Assembly: GCF_046297895.1 (NCBI RefSeq)
Contig: NZ_JBKBHC010000005.1
Span: forward strand, 124,001 to 188,000
From: Ferrovibrio sp046297895
GTDB lineage: Bacteria; Pseudomonadota; Alphaproteobacteria; Ferrovibrionales; Ferrovibrionaceae
Length of the DNA: 64,000 nucleotides
Direction of reading: 5' to 3'
In this document: in pieces, positions 43,237 to 51,828 of the stretch
Layout of the letters: every line of letters begins with the position of its first letter
Position numbering within the stretch: position 1 is the first letter of the stretch
Translations under genes and position numbers: made by a program
The notes under the pieces: model-generated
The model's database searches: none
Seen by the model: only the letters and a program-made list of their open reading frames with translations
What the model was told of the DNA's origin: nothing

Positions 43237-43313
43237 CGGGTCAAACCCATCACTGAATGACGCCTCTGGCTGCGGATGGCAGACGGTACGCTGGCCACCC
43301 GCAACTCAGGCGA

Positions 43314-43664
43314 TCAGCCGGCCTTGGTTTCGGACTTCTCTTCGTCCTCCACATCACCGCCCTTGGAGCGAACCTCGGCGATGGTTCCCTTGACGACCTT
43401 TACCTTGACGCCTTCAGCGATTTCGATCTGCACGACGCCATCTTCCTGCACCTTGGCAACCTTGCCGATGATGCCACCCGAAGTGGTAACCACATCGCCG
43501 CGGCGGACCGCTTCGATCATGGCCTTGTGCTCTTTCATCTTTTTCTGCTGGGGGCGAATCAGCAGGAAATAAAAGACGACGAAGATCAGGACCAGCGGCA
43601 GCAGCGAGGTCAGCATGTCGGTGGTGCCGCCGGCAGCCTGCGCGTAGGCCTCGGAAATCAGCAT
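43314..43664 (-). CDS. yajC: Preprotein translocase subunit YajC
   Basis: Protein of 116 residues with one membrane helix (about 18-38, LLPLVLIFVVFYFLLIRP) and a cytosolic domain with QQKKMKEHKAMIEAVRRGD and TSGGIIGKVAKVQEDG. It accompanies SecDF in Sec export. The start is the ATG at 43664, with AGGGAG 6 bases upstream. First gene of the yajC-secD-secF-Mth938 run. Confidence 0.95.
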   Translation of the reverse strand: MLISEAYAQAAGGTTDMLTSLLPLVLIFVVFYFLLIRPQQKKMKEHKAMIEAVRRGDVVTTSGGIIGKVAKVQEDGVVQIEIAEGVKVKVVKGTIAEVRSKGGDVEDEEKSETKAG

Positions 43665-43867
43665 GAAAGGCTCCCTGTATTGATTGGTTTGCCGGTCGCC
43701 CGGCGCGAGAGGGGGACTATAGCGGCGGGCGGTCGGATTGCAAGTATCTACGCCCCTCCAGGCAGTGCGGGGCATGGCAAGAAAGCTTATATATTTCAAA
43801 TATCTGCGACCTCAGGCCGCAGCGCTGGCAGTAGCCGGCGGCCACCCTGGAACCTATAATTACGACC

Positions 43868-44080
43868 ATGCATATCCTGACCATCGAGGGCATGAGTTGC
43901 GAGGCCTGCAAACGGGCCATCAGCAATGCGATCAGCAACGCTGCTCCCGGCGTCGCATTCGAGGTTGATCTCATCCGCAAGCAGGTCCGCTTCAAGAGCC
44001 TGCCGCCGGACCGTCAGGCCGATGTTCGCAATGCCATCCGGGATGCTGGTTACGGCGTTCTGGAAAGCGCCCGCCCCTAG
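43868..44080 (+). CDS. HMA-domain metal-binding protein
   Basis: Small protein of 70 residues with the ferredoxin-like HMA fold and the copper-type motif GMSCEAC (residues 8-14). It is likely a copper chaperone of the CopZ type. No copper ATPase gene is near, so its partner lies elsewhere. It is divergent from yajC and precedes a hemerythrin gene by 99 bases. Confidence 0.85.
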   Translation: MHILTIEGMSCEACKRAISNAISNAAPGVAFEVDLIRKQVRFKSLPPDRQADVRNAIRDAGYGVLESARP

Positions 44081-44111
44081 TCATCCGCCTCCCCTGGGAA
44101 GCTCGGTTTTT

Positions 44112-44125
44112 TTGAGCCAGATCAA
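44112..44125 (+). promoter_or_regulatory. FNR/FixK-type box upstream of the hemerythrin gene
   Basis: TTGAGCCAGATCAA matches TTGAT-N4-ATCAA with one mismatch. Its centre is about 61 bases before the ATG of the hemerythrin gene, which is a suitable distance for activation. The CCAGATCAAGG end is identical to that of the box at 28785-28798. A low-oxygen regulator is the likely ligand protein. Confidence 0.55.
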
Positions 44126-44179
44126 GGCTGCAGCAGCCTTCGGTGGCATTCTGACCTGCATCATCAGCAGGAGGCAGAT

Positions 44180-44770
44180 ATGCAGGAGGCCATCGCCATC
44201 ATTCGCGCCGAACACCGCAGCCTGGCTGCCGTTCTGCATGGATTGCTGAGCATCGTTGATAGCCTGGGCAGACAGGGCGGAAAGCCTGATTTCGGGCTGC
44301 TGCTCGCCATGCTGACTTACATCGATGAATTTCCCGACCGTTTCCATCACCCGAAGGAAGACCAGTATCTCTTTCGTCAGTTGCGGCTGCGGGCGCCCGA
44401 TGCAACCGGGCTGCTCGATGCGCTTGAAAGCGAGCACAAGCGCAATGGCGAACTCATGACCGGCCTGCGCCGCGCCCTGAAACGTTATGAGGAACACCCT
44501 GAAAAGCCCGATGTCCGCGAAGCCTTTCGCACACTGGTGAAGCAGTATGCCGAGTTTCACTGGGGCCATATGCGCATGGAGGAAGAACAGGTTTTCCCGC
44601 TGGCCGAGGCAAGGTTGAACGCACAGGACTGGGCCGACATAAACGCGGCTTTTCGCAGCAACGCCGATCCGCTGATCGGTACCGACGCTAAAGACCATTA
44701 CCAGGAGATGCTGCGCAGCATCGTCAACCGCGCCCCGGCGCCGATCGGCGTGGGCGCACGCTGGAACTGA
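44180..44770 (+). CDS. Hemerythrin-like protein (HHE domain)
   Basis: Protein of 196 residues with an HHE-type four-helix domain in the first 150 residues. Candidate iron ligands include the AEHRS, FHHPKEDQYLF and EFHWGHMRMEEEQVFP histidines and acids. It may bind oxygen, nitric oxide or iron. A clear AGGAGG lies 5 bases before the ATG, and an FNR-like box lies upstream, both fitting a low-oxygen response. It ends 4 bases from the convergent next gene. Confidence 0.85.
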   Translation: MQEAIAIIRAEHRSLAAVLHGLLSIVDSLGRQGGKPDFGLLLAMLTYIDEFPDRFHHPKEDQYLFRQLRLRAPDATGLLDALESEHKRNGELMTGLRRALKRYEEHPEKPDVREAFRTLVKQYAEFHWGHMRMEEEQVFPLAEARLNAQDWADINAAFRSNADPLIGTDAKDHYQEMLRSIVNRAPAPIGVGARWN

Positions 44771-44774
44771 ACCT

Positions 44775-45209
44775 TCAGGCCTGAGCTACTGCCTGCGCAA
44801 TCAGCCAGTGCCTTGCGGATTCGGGGTCGGGAAAAAGCCGGTGGCGGCTGTCGGGAAACATGGTGCTCGCCGCTTTGACCAGCAATGAAAAGAGGGCGTC
44901 ACTGGTTATGTAGGCCACAGGCGCGACAACCGTTCCGCCCTTCCCCCAATCGGTAATGCGACTGATTGCCAGCATGGCAGCCCAGTCGACATTGCCCCGG
45001 AACTGTCTGGCGTCGACCAATGTCGGCATTCCCGGCCGGATCCAGCCCTGCTCAAAGCCCTGCAGCACGCCATTGTAAAAGCATGAACCCGTCGGTGCGC
45101 CAACGGCAGTGATCGCCAGATACCCCTCGTTCAGCCGGATATCGACGTAATCGCTTTCGCCACCCAGGCAGATTGCCGCTGGCGTGGTGGGATTGTCACT
45201 GAGCGGCAT
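44775..45209 (-). CDS. Hypothetical protein, SpoIIAA/STAS-like
   Basis: Protein of 144 residues (from the ATG at 45209; an upstream GTG at 45230 is possible). The pattern of strands and helices, with LNEGYLAITAVGAPTG and a late FPDPESARHWL, resembles SpoIIAA/STAS-like folds, but I cannot assign a partner. It may have a regulatory or structural role. A hairpin lies just upstream of the start (45219-45240). Confidence 0.65.
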   Translation of the reverse strand: MPLSDNPTTPAAICLGGESDYVDIRLNEGYLAITAVGAPTGSCFYNGVLQGFEQGWIRPGMPTLVDARQFRGNVDWAAMLAISRITDWGKGGTVVAPVAYITSDALFSLLVKAASTMFPDSRHRLFPDPESARHWLIAQAVAQA

Positions 45210-45218
45210 GAAGATTAT

Positions 45219-45240
45219 GCGGGAAAGCACACATTCCCGC
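45219..45240 (-). promoter_or_regulatory. Hairpin in the leader of the SpoIIAA-like gene
   Basis: A perfect 7-bp inverted repeat (GCGGGAA ... TTCCCGC) with an 8-base loop lies right where the ribosome would bind for the 45209 start. It could be an operator or an RNA hairpin that hides the start. A repeat of AGAATAT (45241-45257) lies next to it. Confidence 0.35.
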
Positions 45241-45337
45241 AGAATATACCAGAATATTCGTTAATTAAACTATACCAATGGCTTATCGGACAATTCTGCC
45301 ATGGCACAATAAATACGACTATCGAACAGTATGAAAA

Positions 45338-45414
45338 TGGTCGGAGCGGCGGGATTTGAACCCACGACCCCCAGTCCCCCAGACTGATGCGCTACCAGGC
45401 TGCGCTACGCTCCG
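45338..45414 (-). tRNA. tRNA-Pro (anticodon GGG)
   Basis: On the minus strand, a 77-base cloverleaf with a 7-bp acceptor stem (CGGAGCG / CGCTCCG), the D arm GCGC ... GCGC, an anticodon stem-loop with GGG at positions 34-36, and a T arm with GGTTCAAATCC. The CCA end is encoded (complement of 45338-45340). It reads CCC/CCU proline codons. The anticodon stem has one G-T pair. Confidence 0.96.
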
Positions 45415-45530
45415 ACCGGGCTGATCGCGGGCGGCCGGATAAGCAGGCGGCAGGCGATCAAGCGGCGGGCACTATAACCAGCGCCCTTTCACGGCGCAAC
45501 CGCGCCAAGCCATTGGAATATCAATATCAG

Positions 45531-46064
45531 TCAGCGGTTCTGGCGCGCGACGATGTCGGCGTGAATGCCCTCCAGATCCTTCAGGCAGGATTTCAGGGCC
45601 TGGCGCAGGCTGCCCATGTCGTTGAGCAGGTCGAAAGGCATGCCGATCTGACGATCGTGGAGCGCGGGTTTCGCAGGCTTGCGTCCGGCCGGTTCGCCGG
45701 GCGGCGGATTGGCCGCGGTTTTTCCCTGCTGGTTCCGGGCCCGCACCGCTTTGGCCAGCCCACCCTCGCGCAGAAGCTTCTGCACGCCACGTATGGTGTA
45801 GCCCTGCTCGTGCAGGAGCACGCGGATTTCACCGAGCAAAGCGATATCTTCGCTGCGGTAATAGCGGCGCCCGCCATTCCGCTTCACAGGCTTGATCTGG
45901 TGGAATTTCTTTTCCCAGAAACGCAGAACGTGCTGGGGCAGACCGAGCTGCTCAGCGACCTCTCCAATCGTGCGGAAAGCCGCGTCAGTTTTGCCTTTTC
46001 CTGCGTTCTGGCGTTCCGGCTTGCCTTTCGCCGTTCCACTGACCTGATCTGGTTCATCCGTCAT
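45531..46064 (-). CDS. MerR-family transcriptional regulator
   Basis: Protein of 177 residues. The MerR helix-turn-helix is at about residues 30-95: FRTIGEVAEQLGLPQHVLRFWEKKF and RRYYRSEDIALLGEIRVLL. It does not have the cysteines of metal sensors. It follows ihfA after 25 bases, a conserved position in Alphaproteobacteria. The target genes and any ligand are unknown. Confidence 0.88.
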   Translation of the reverse strand: MTDEPDQVSGTAKGKPERQNAGKGKTDAAFRTIGEVAEQLGLPQHVLRFWEKKFHQIKPVKRNGGRRYYRSEDIALLGEIRVLLHEQGYTIRGVQKLLREGGLAKAVRARNQQGKTAANPPPGEPAGRKPAKPALHDRQIGMPFDLLNDMGSLRQALKSCLKDLEGIHADIVARQNR

Positions 46065-46089
46065 AGAAACGCCCGTCGCCCGGCAAACG

Positions 46090-46419
46090 TCAGGCGCCGC
46101 TCTTGGTCTGCTGGCTCACGGCGTGCATCCCGGCATTGATCTTTTCCTTCAGCACATGGCTGGCACGGAAAACCAGCACTTTGCGCGGATCAATCGGGAC
46201 TTCCTGGCCAGTTTTCGGGTTGCGCCCCATGCGGCCGCCTTTGGAGCGGACCTGAAAAGTGCCAAAGGACGAAATCTTCACCATGTGATCGGCGATCAGG
46301 CTGTCGATGATTTCGTTCAGAACGGTTTCGACCAGCTGGGCAGACTCGCTTCGTGATAGGCCGACCTCCTGGTAGATAGCCTCACTCAGTTGCGCCCGCG
46401 TCAAGGTGTTACCGGTCAT
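46090..46419 (-). CDS. ihfA: Integration host factor subunit alpha
   Basis: DNA-bending protein of 109 residues of the HU/IHF family. It has LTRAQLSEAIYQEVGLSRSE at the start, VKISSFGTFQVRSKGGRMGR in the middle, and the beta-arm RNPKTGQEVPI. It pairs with an IHF-beta subunit encoded elsewhere. The ATG at 46419 is chosen over TTG/GTG codons upstream. It is in the plsX-fabH-ihfA-merR group. Confidence 0.95.
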   Translation of the reverse strand: MTGNTLTRAQLSEAIYQEVGLSRSESAQLVETVLNEIIDSLIADHMVKISSFGTFQVRSKGGRMGRNPKTGQEVPIDPRKVLVFRASHVLKEKINAGMHAVSQQTKSGA

Positions 46420-46552
46420 CACCAACGCCCCCTTTTGGCAAATTTTATAGTGAGGACGCTAACTTAACCCCAGCCAGCCGTCAATAAGACCTTGGCCGAA
46501 TCGCTCGCTCGAATGGCGGGAAAATTGTTGGTAATGCAATTTTTAAGGGAAA

Positions 46553-47524
46553 TCACCAGCGGACGAGCGCGCTGCCCCAGGTAAAGCCGCCGCCCATGGC
46601 TTCAAGCAGCAACACATCCCCGCGCTTGATCCGGCCATCGGCCACTGCTTCCGCCAGCGCGAGCGGCACGGAAGCGGCTGATGTATTGCCGTGGTGATCG
46701 ACCGTGAGCACCACGCGGTCAATGCTCATTCCAAGCTTGCGCGCCGTACCGTCGATGATGCGCTTGTTGGCCTGGTGCGGCACCAGCCAGTCGATCTGCT
46801 CGGGTTTCATGTCAACGGCCGCGAGCGTTTCCTTCACAACATCGGCGAGGTTGACCACGGCATGGCGGAACACTTCCTTGCCCAGCATGCGCAGGTAGCC
46901 GGTGGTCTGCGTGCTCGACGGCCCGCCATCGACATACAGCAGATCATGATGACGGCCGTCGGAGTGCAGATGCGTCGTCAGCACGCCGCGATCATCGGTA
47001 TCGCCCTTGCCCTCTTCCGCACGCAGCACCAGAGCGCCGGCGCCATCGGCAAACAGGACGCAGGTGGTGCGGTCAGTCCAGTCAAGGATGCGCGAAAAGG
47101 TTTCCGCGCCGATCACCAGCGCCGTCCTGGCCTGCCCGGCCTTGATGAAATTGTCGGCCGTGGCCAAAGCGTAGATGAACCCGGAGCAGACCGCCTGCAC
47201 ATCGAAGGCGAAGCCACGCGTCATGCCTAGCTCAGCCTGAACCCGGCAGGCCGTGGCAGGAAAGGTTTCATCCGGCGTAGCCGTAGCAAGAACGATCAGG
47301 TCGATATCGCCGGCTGTCAGATTTGCGCTCTGCAGCGCCGCCTGTGCTGCCTTGATGGCGAGGTCGGAGGTCTTTTCATTGTCGGCCGCGATATGGCGCT
47401 GACGGATTCCGGTACGCTCGACGATCCATTCATCGGAGGTGTCGACCATCCGTGCCAGGTCGGCATTGGTCAGGATCCGCTCCGGCAGATAACTGCCGCA
47501 ACCAACGATAACCGAGCGGATCAT
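46553..47524 (-). CDS. fabH: Beta-ketoacyl-ACP synthase III
   Basis: Condensing enzyme of 323 residues that starts fatty acid synthesis from acetyl-CoA and malonyl-ACP. The catalytic cysteine is in AVCSGFIYAL, the histidine in WLVPHQANKRI and the asparagine in DHHGNTSAAS. It overlaps plsX by 4 bases, so the two are co-translated. Confidence 0.97.
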   Translation of the reverse strand: MIRSVIVGCGSYLPERILTNADLARMVDTSDEWIVERTGIRQRHIAADNEKTSDLAIKAAQAALQSANLTAGDIDLIVLATATPDETFPATACRVQAELGMTRGFAFDVQAVCSGFIYALATADNFIKAGQARTALVIGAETFSRILDWTDRTTCVLFADGAGALVLRAEEGKGDTDDRGVLTTHLHSDGRHHDLLYVDGGPSSTQTTGYLRMLGKEVFRHAVVNLADVVKETLAAVDMKPEQIDWLVPHQANKRIIDGTARKLGMSIDRVVLTVDHHGNTSAASVPLALAEAVADGRIKRGDVLLLEAMGGGFTWGSALVRW

Positions 47525-48615
47525 GACACCCCCGTACGCAACTCTTGCTGTTCTGTTTTATTGGGATCGCCGATGGCCGGGGCGGATACAAGAGAATCAG
47601 CGAAGGCGCCGGAGAAATCAGCTTTGATCCGCTCGATCAGGCGATCCTGCGCCATATCGATCGCGACTTCCAGGGCTGCGGAAAAACCCACGTCGTCCGT
47701 GCCGCCATGGCTTTTCACGACAATTCCGTTCAAGCCCAGCAGAACGCCACCATTATAGAATCGCGGGTCCATGCGGTCCCGCATCATCGCCAGGCCGGAA
47801 CTGGCAAAGAGATAGCCGATCCTGGTAAAAATCGAGCGCTGGAAGGCCGAGCGCAGCAGCGACGAGAGCAACTTCGCGGTGCCTTCTACGGTCTTGAGGG
47901 CGATATTGCCGGTAAAGCCGTCGGTGACAATAACGTCAACCTCGCCGCTGCCAATGTCATTGCCTTCGACGAAGCCGACGAACTCGAAGGGCGGATTGCT
48001 GACGGCGCGCAGCATCTCGGCCGCCGCCTTCACCTCGTCGTGCCCCTTCACGTCCTCAACGCCGACATTCAGCAGACCGACACGCGGCAGATGGCGTCCA
48101 AGCGCCGAATGCGCCAGATTGGCCCCCATCACCGCGAACTGGACCAGATTGCGCGCATCGCATTCCACATTGGCGCCGAGATCGAGAACGACGGTCTCGC
48201 CTTTCAGCGTGGGCAGGAAGGAAGCAATGGCAGGGCGTTCGATGCCAGGCAGCGTGCGCAACACGAACTTCGCCATGGCCATCAGCGCGCCGGTATTGCC
48301 GGCCGATACAATGGCGTCCGCCTCGCCATTTGCGACGGTGTCGATCGACAGTCGCATACTGGTGTTGCGTCCGCGTCGCAGCGCCTGGCTGGGCTTGTCC
48401 TCGCTGAGAACCTTCTCGGCGGTATGCCGCAGCTCACAGCGCTCCTTCAGATTCGGAAAACGGCGCAGCAAAGGCTCAACCTGTCCGGCATCGCCGAACA
48501 GGATGAATTTCACCTGCGGGAAGCGCGGAAGCAGAGCCGCTGCGCCCTTGATAACCATGTCAGGGGCGTGGTCGCCCCCCATGGCATCGAGCGCAATCGT
48601 TAAGGCCGCGGTCAC
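47521..48615 (-). CDS. plsX: Phosphate acyltransferase PlsX
   Basis: Enzyme of 364 residues that makes acyl-phosphate from acyl-ACP, the substrate of PlsY. Recognised from IALDAMGGDHAP at the start and VSAGNTGALMAMAKFVLRTL. A GTG at 48615 is the best start, with AAGGG about 8 bases upstream. It lies 41 bases after rpmF and overlaps fabH, a common order in Proteobacteria. Confidence 0.96.
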   Translation of the reverse strand: MTAALTIALDAMGGDHAPDMVIKGAAALLPRFPQVKFILFGDAGQVEPLLRRFPNLKERCELRHTAEKVLSEDKPSQALRRGRNTSMRLSIDTVANGEADAIVSAGNTGALMAMAKFVLRTLPGIERPAIASFLPTLKGETVVLDLGANVECDARNLVQFAVMGANLAHSALGRHLPRVGLLNVGVEDVKGHDEVKAAAEMLRAVSNPPFEFVGFVEGNDIGSGEVDVIVTDGFTGNIALKTVEGTAKLLSSLLRSAFQRSIFTRIGYLFASSGLAMMRDRMDPRFYNGGVLLGLNGIVVKSHGGTDDVGFSAALEVAIDMAQDRLIERIKADFSGAFADSLVSAPAIGDPNKTEQQELRTGVS

Positions 48616-48656
48616 CCCGTTGCCCTTACTGATTCAATGCCGGTGCCTGAGCGAGC

Positions 48657-48842
48657 TCAGGCGGCAGCCGTCTTGGCAACAACCTCACGGCCGTCATAAT
48701 GGCCGCAGGCACCGCAGACGTGGTGCGGGCGCTTCAGTTCGCCGCAGTTCGAGCATTCCACATAAGCGCTGCCCTTCAGCGCCTCATGCGAACGGCCCAT
48801 GTCGCGCTTGGACTTGGACTTTTTCTTCTTAGGAACAGCCAT
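48657..48842 (-). CDS. rpmF: 50S ribosomal protein L32
   Basis: Ribosomal protein of 61 residues. The Lys-rich N-terminus AVPKKKKSKSKRDMGRSH and the four-cysteine zinc site (CSNCGE ... CGACGH) are complete, the zinc-containing form. It lies between the DUF177 gene and plsX, its usual place. Confidence 0.97.
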   Translation of the reverse strand: MAVPKKKKSKSKRDMGRSHEALKGSAYVECSNCGELKRPHHVCGACGHYDGREVVAKTAAA

Positions 48843-48953
48843 GACACATCTCTCTCACTATTCGCGCGCTGCGGGCCCGCATGCGCGTTAACCGCTTCGG
48901 TCAGAATCCCCGCCTATATACTCTCGGCGCGCCCGGGGACCAAGCGCTTTCCC

Positions 48954-49571
48954 TTAAACCTTTTTCCCCGCCTTCAGTTTTGCCAAGGCGGCGAAGGGGC
49001 TTACTTTAACCTCTTCCTCAACATCCGGACGGTAACCTACCGGCAGATCCGCACCGGGCTTACGCGGATAAGGATCCAGCGCCAGGGCCAGTTCCTCGGC
49101 CACCACGGCACCAACATCGATCAGACCGCCTTCGATCGGATCGACCGGGTCCTCGGCATCAGGATCCAGCCATTCCGACTCATCCTCGCCCAGATCGGTC
49201 TGCGGCTCGATCATATCCGCCGGCGCAAAGCGCCTGACGAAGTGTTCGGAGATCGATTGCCGAACCGACTCAAGCGACACGACGCAGACCTGTTCCACCT
49301 CCGCCTCGATTTCGCCCTTCAACACATACTGCCGGGCGACAGCCTGATCCGGCATCAGCCGAATCCTGGCTGTGAACGACAGGACAGCCGGAATGCGAAA
49401 CCGTCGCGCCAAGGCGGCACGGGCCTGTTCATCAGCCGTGAGGGCCAGCGTCAGGCCTTCTGGACCGATCCGGTCGACCTCGACGACATGGCTGAATTCG
49501 TTGCCAGGCGCGTCTTTCGACACGACATATCCTCGTGATTCAAACCCGGGGCGGTCAAGGCGGCGGAACAT
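48954..49571 (-). CDS. DUF177 (YceD-like) protein
   Basis: Protein of 205 residues of the YceD/DUF177 family, found next to rpmF in most bacteria and linked to 23S rRNA processing. Recognised from IPAVLSFTARIRLMPDQAVA, the CVVSLESV cysteine region and an acidic late stretch DPDAEDPVDPIEGG. The ATG at 49571 is used; a TTG upstream is also open. Confidence 0.9.
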   Translation of the reverse strand: MFRRLDRPGFESRGYVVSKDAPGNEFSHVVEVDRIGPEGLTLALTADEQARAALARRFRIPAVLSFTARIRLMPDQAVARQYVLKGEIEAEVEQVCVVSLESVRQSISEHFVRRFAPADMIEPQTDLGEDESEWLDPDAEDPVDPIEGGLIDVGAVVAEELALALDPYPRKPGADLPVGYRPDVEEEVKVSPFAALAKLKAGKKV

Positions 49572-49614
49572 AGGGGCTTGCCGCCCCCCGGTCAACCGCT
49601 TTATCGGGGCTAAA

Positions 49615-50160
49615 TCAGGTTTTTACATGCGGAAAATCAAGGTTTCCCGCCATAATATCGCTATCGGGCTGGCTGGCCAGCCTAGCATCGGCCTCCCGCA
49701 TATAGGCTGCGACCGCGCCAATCCCTGGATCGTGCGCTTCGGCCTTCCCTGCATAAAGGTTACGGGCCAAGGCCTGCCGTAGCGGGCCATCCTCGGCCAT
49801 CTGCAGGGCCGCCTCGTAGGATTCCACCCGGCCATAAAAGGCCTGGGCCATCGTTTTGACTTTCTTACCGACGCTCAGGTCGCCAACCCCGATTTCCCGC
49901 AGGTTGCTGTCCATGTCGGAGAACATCAGGTCGAAAAGCTGCTGGTTCAGCGGTCCCGCCTGTGCGATCCGACGCAGACGGCGCATGACCAGAAAGCTGT
50001 GCAGCACGATCATATCGAAGCGTCCATCCAGGCTGTCAGGCACGCCATGGTCGCTATAGAAGCCGGGCTGGCGGGATTGCGCGACAATGCCGCGATACAG
50101 CTCTATGGCAACGGCATCGGGCTGTTTTCCAGCAAAGAGTGAAAAAAATCGCGCAAGCAT
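49615..50160 (-). CDS. Ubiquinol-cytochrome c chaperone (CBP3/UQCC1-like)
   Basis: Protein of 181 residues of the CBP3-like family, which helps assemble cytochrome b of complex III. The pattern IVAQSRQPGFYSDHGVPDSLDGRFDM and the following helices, with SDMDSNLREIGVGDLSVGKK, match. The ATG at 50160 is chosen over a GTG 12 bases upstream. It is first in the run towards rpmF-plsX-fabH and divergent from bamE. Confidence 0.9.
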   Translation of the reverse strand: MLARFFSLFAGKQPDAVAIELYRGIVAQSRQPGFYSDHGVPDSLDGRFDMIVLHSFLVMRRLRRIAQAGPLNQQLFDLMFSDMDSNLREIGVGDLSVGKKVKTMAQAFYGRVESYEAALQMAEDGPLRQALARNLYAGKAEAHDPGIGAVAAYMREADARLASQPDSDIMAGNLDFPHVKT

Positions 50161-50201
50161 ATGATTTAGCACCGCAAAATACAGTCAGTAATCTCGGTCA
50201 T

Positions 50202-50230
50202 TTGCCTTTGTCGGCGACAGAAGATAATAT
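50202..50230 (+). promoter_or_regulatory. Candidate sigma-70 promoter for bamE
   Basis: TTGCCT (50202-50207), a 17-base gap and TAATAT (50225-50230) fit a housekeeping promoter. It ends 30 bases before the bamE ATG. Confidence 0.5.
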
Positions 50231-50259
50231 GCATGCCTCGTTAGAGCGAGTCTTCTGCC

Positions 50260-50718
50260 ATGCCAATCCGTTTCCAAGGCAGCCTTCTGGCCGCCGTCCT
50301 GATTCTGATGCTTGCGGCCTGCGCCCCGCGGCAGGATTACCGTGGCGTGACCATCGAGGAAGACAAGCTCAAGCAGATTCAGGTTGGCCAAAGCACCGAG
50401 GCCCAGGTTGGCGCCCTGCTTGGCTCGCCTTCCACCTCCTCCACTTTCCCGGACTGGGGAGTGACCTACTACTACATTTCCAGCGAGACAGAGGCTGTCG
50501 CCTTCCTGGCGCCCGAACTGATCGACCAGCAGGTCGTGGCCATCGCCTTCGACAAGGACGGCAAGGTCAAGGATGTGAAGCGCTATGGCCTGAAGGACGG
50601 CAAGCAGATTGCCTTCGTTCAGCGCGAAACCCCCACTCGCGGCAAGGAATTGACCTTCCTAGAGCAGATATTCGGCAATTTCGGCCGCTTCACCAAAAGC
50701 GACAACGGCAACAAGTAA
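50260..50718 (+). CDS. bamE: Outer-membrane lipoprotein BamE (SmpA/OmlA)
   Basis: Lipoprotein of 152 residues, part of the BAM complex that inserts beta-barrel proteins into the outer membrane. The lipobox is LAAC with Cys21 as the lipidated residue. The SmpA/OmlA core is IQVGQSTEAQVGALLGSPS. It is divergent from the bc1 chaperone gene and convergent with cobT. Confidence 0.92.
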   Translation: MPIRFQGSLLAAVLILMLAACAPRQDYRGVTIEEDKLKQIQVGQSTEAQVGALLGSPSTSSTFPDWGVTYYYISSETEAVAFLAPELIDQQVVAIAFDKDGKVKDVKRYGLKDGKQIAFVQRETPTRGKELTFLEQIFGNFGRFTKSDNGNK

Positions 50719-50729
50719 TCCAATCCTGG

Positions 50730-51749
50730 CTAGCTGCGCTGGCTGACGCTGGCCTCGGCGAAGGTCGCCATGCCCGCGTGGCAGACCACAGCCGCTTTAA
50801 GCAAGCCAACCGCAACGGCCGCGCCGGCACCCTCGCCCAGACGCATGCCCAGATCCAGCAGGGCCGGCTTGCCCAACGCTGCCAGCAGCCTGCGGTGGCC
50901 GGGCTCTGCCGAAACATGCCCGGCAAGACAATGGTCCAGGCCGGCAGGATTAAGGCGAGCCAACACAGCGGCTGCGGCACCGACTACGAACCCATCGAGT
51001 AGCACGGGTACCGATTGCAGGCGCGCCATCAGAACCGCACCGAACAGTGCAGCCAGTTCGCGCCCACCGACCAGACGCAGGGCCTGCAGCGGATCGCCGA
51101 GCGCAGCCCTGTGAAAGCCAAGCGCCGCATCGACAACACGGATCTTGTTATCGAGGGCATCGCCGGCAACGCCGGTACCGGGTCCGACCCAGCTCGCGGC
51201 ATCGCCGCCATGCAGTGCTGCGGCCAGTGCTGCCGCAGCCGTGGTGTTACCGATTCCCATCTCGCCCGGTACCAGCAAATCGCAGTTCGGCGGCACGGCT
51301 TCCGCTCCTGCATTGATCGCCGCCAGACACTCGGTCTCCGTCATCGCGGCATGGGCGGTGAAGTCCTGGGTCGGTCGCTCAAGCTCAAGCGCGGTCACCG
51401 ACAGGGTTGCGCCATGCAGAATGGCGAGCTGGTTGATCGCCGCTCCCCCGCGTTCGAAATTTGCGACCATCTGCATGGTCACATCGGCGGGATAGGCCGA
51501 CACGCCACGCGCAGCAACGCCATGATTGCCAGCGAAGACAGCGATCCTGACGGCGTCCAGGCATGGAATGCCGCGCCGCTGCCAGCCAGCCAGGTGAAAC
51601 ACGCAGTCCTCCAGCCGGGCCAGGGCGCCGGTTGGCTTGGTCAACTGCTGATCGCGCGCGCGGGCGGCGGCCACCGCATCCGCGTCCGCGGCCGGCAGAT
51701 TCACGGCTGCGGCCCTGATGGCGGCAAAATCCCGAAATGGTTGCATCAT
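50730..51749 (-). CDS. cobT: Nicotinate-nucleotide-dimethylbenzimidazole phosphoribosyltransferase CobT
   Basis: Enzyme of 339 residues that makes alpha-ribazole phosphate for the lower ligand of cobalamin. It has AGNHGVAARGVSAYP, the GEMGIGNTTAAAALAAAL motif and the catalytic glutamate region EPGHRRLLAALGKPALLDL. The first two codons are ATG. It is divergent from cobS with 79 bases between. No cobalamin riboswitch is visible in that gap. Confidence 0.95.
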   Translation of the reverse strand: MMQPFRDFAAIRAAAVNLPAADADAVAAARARDQQLTKPTGALARLEDCVFHLAGWQRRGIPCLDAVRIAVFAGNHGVAARGVSAYPADVTMQMVANFERGGAAINQLAILHGATLSVTALELERPTQDFTAHAAMTETECLAAINAGAEAVPPNCDLLVPGEMGIGNTTAAAALAAALHGGDAASWVGPGTGVAGDALDNKIRVVDAALGFHRAALGDPLQALRLVGGRELAALFGAVLMARLQSVPVLLDGFVVGAAAAVLARLNPAGLDHCLAGHVSAEPGHRRLLAALGKPALLDLGMRLGEGAGAAVAVGLLKAAVVCHAGMATFAEASVSQRS

Positions 51750-51828
51750 GGTGCCTGCCTACCTGCCAAGCGTCGTCGAAACGGGGTTGGCGTGCTATAA
51801 GCCAGCCCAGCCAGAACCGCAACGCATC

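Noticed and set aside
51750..51828. Cobalamin riboswitch between cobT and cobS
   Set aside because: The 79-base divergent gap is too short, and I see no conserved B12-box sequence.
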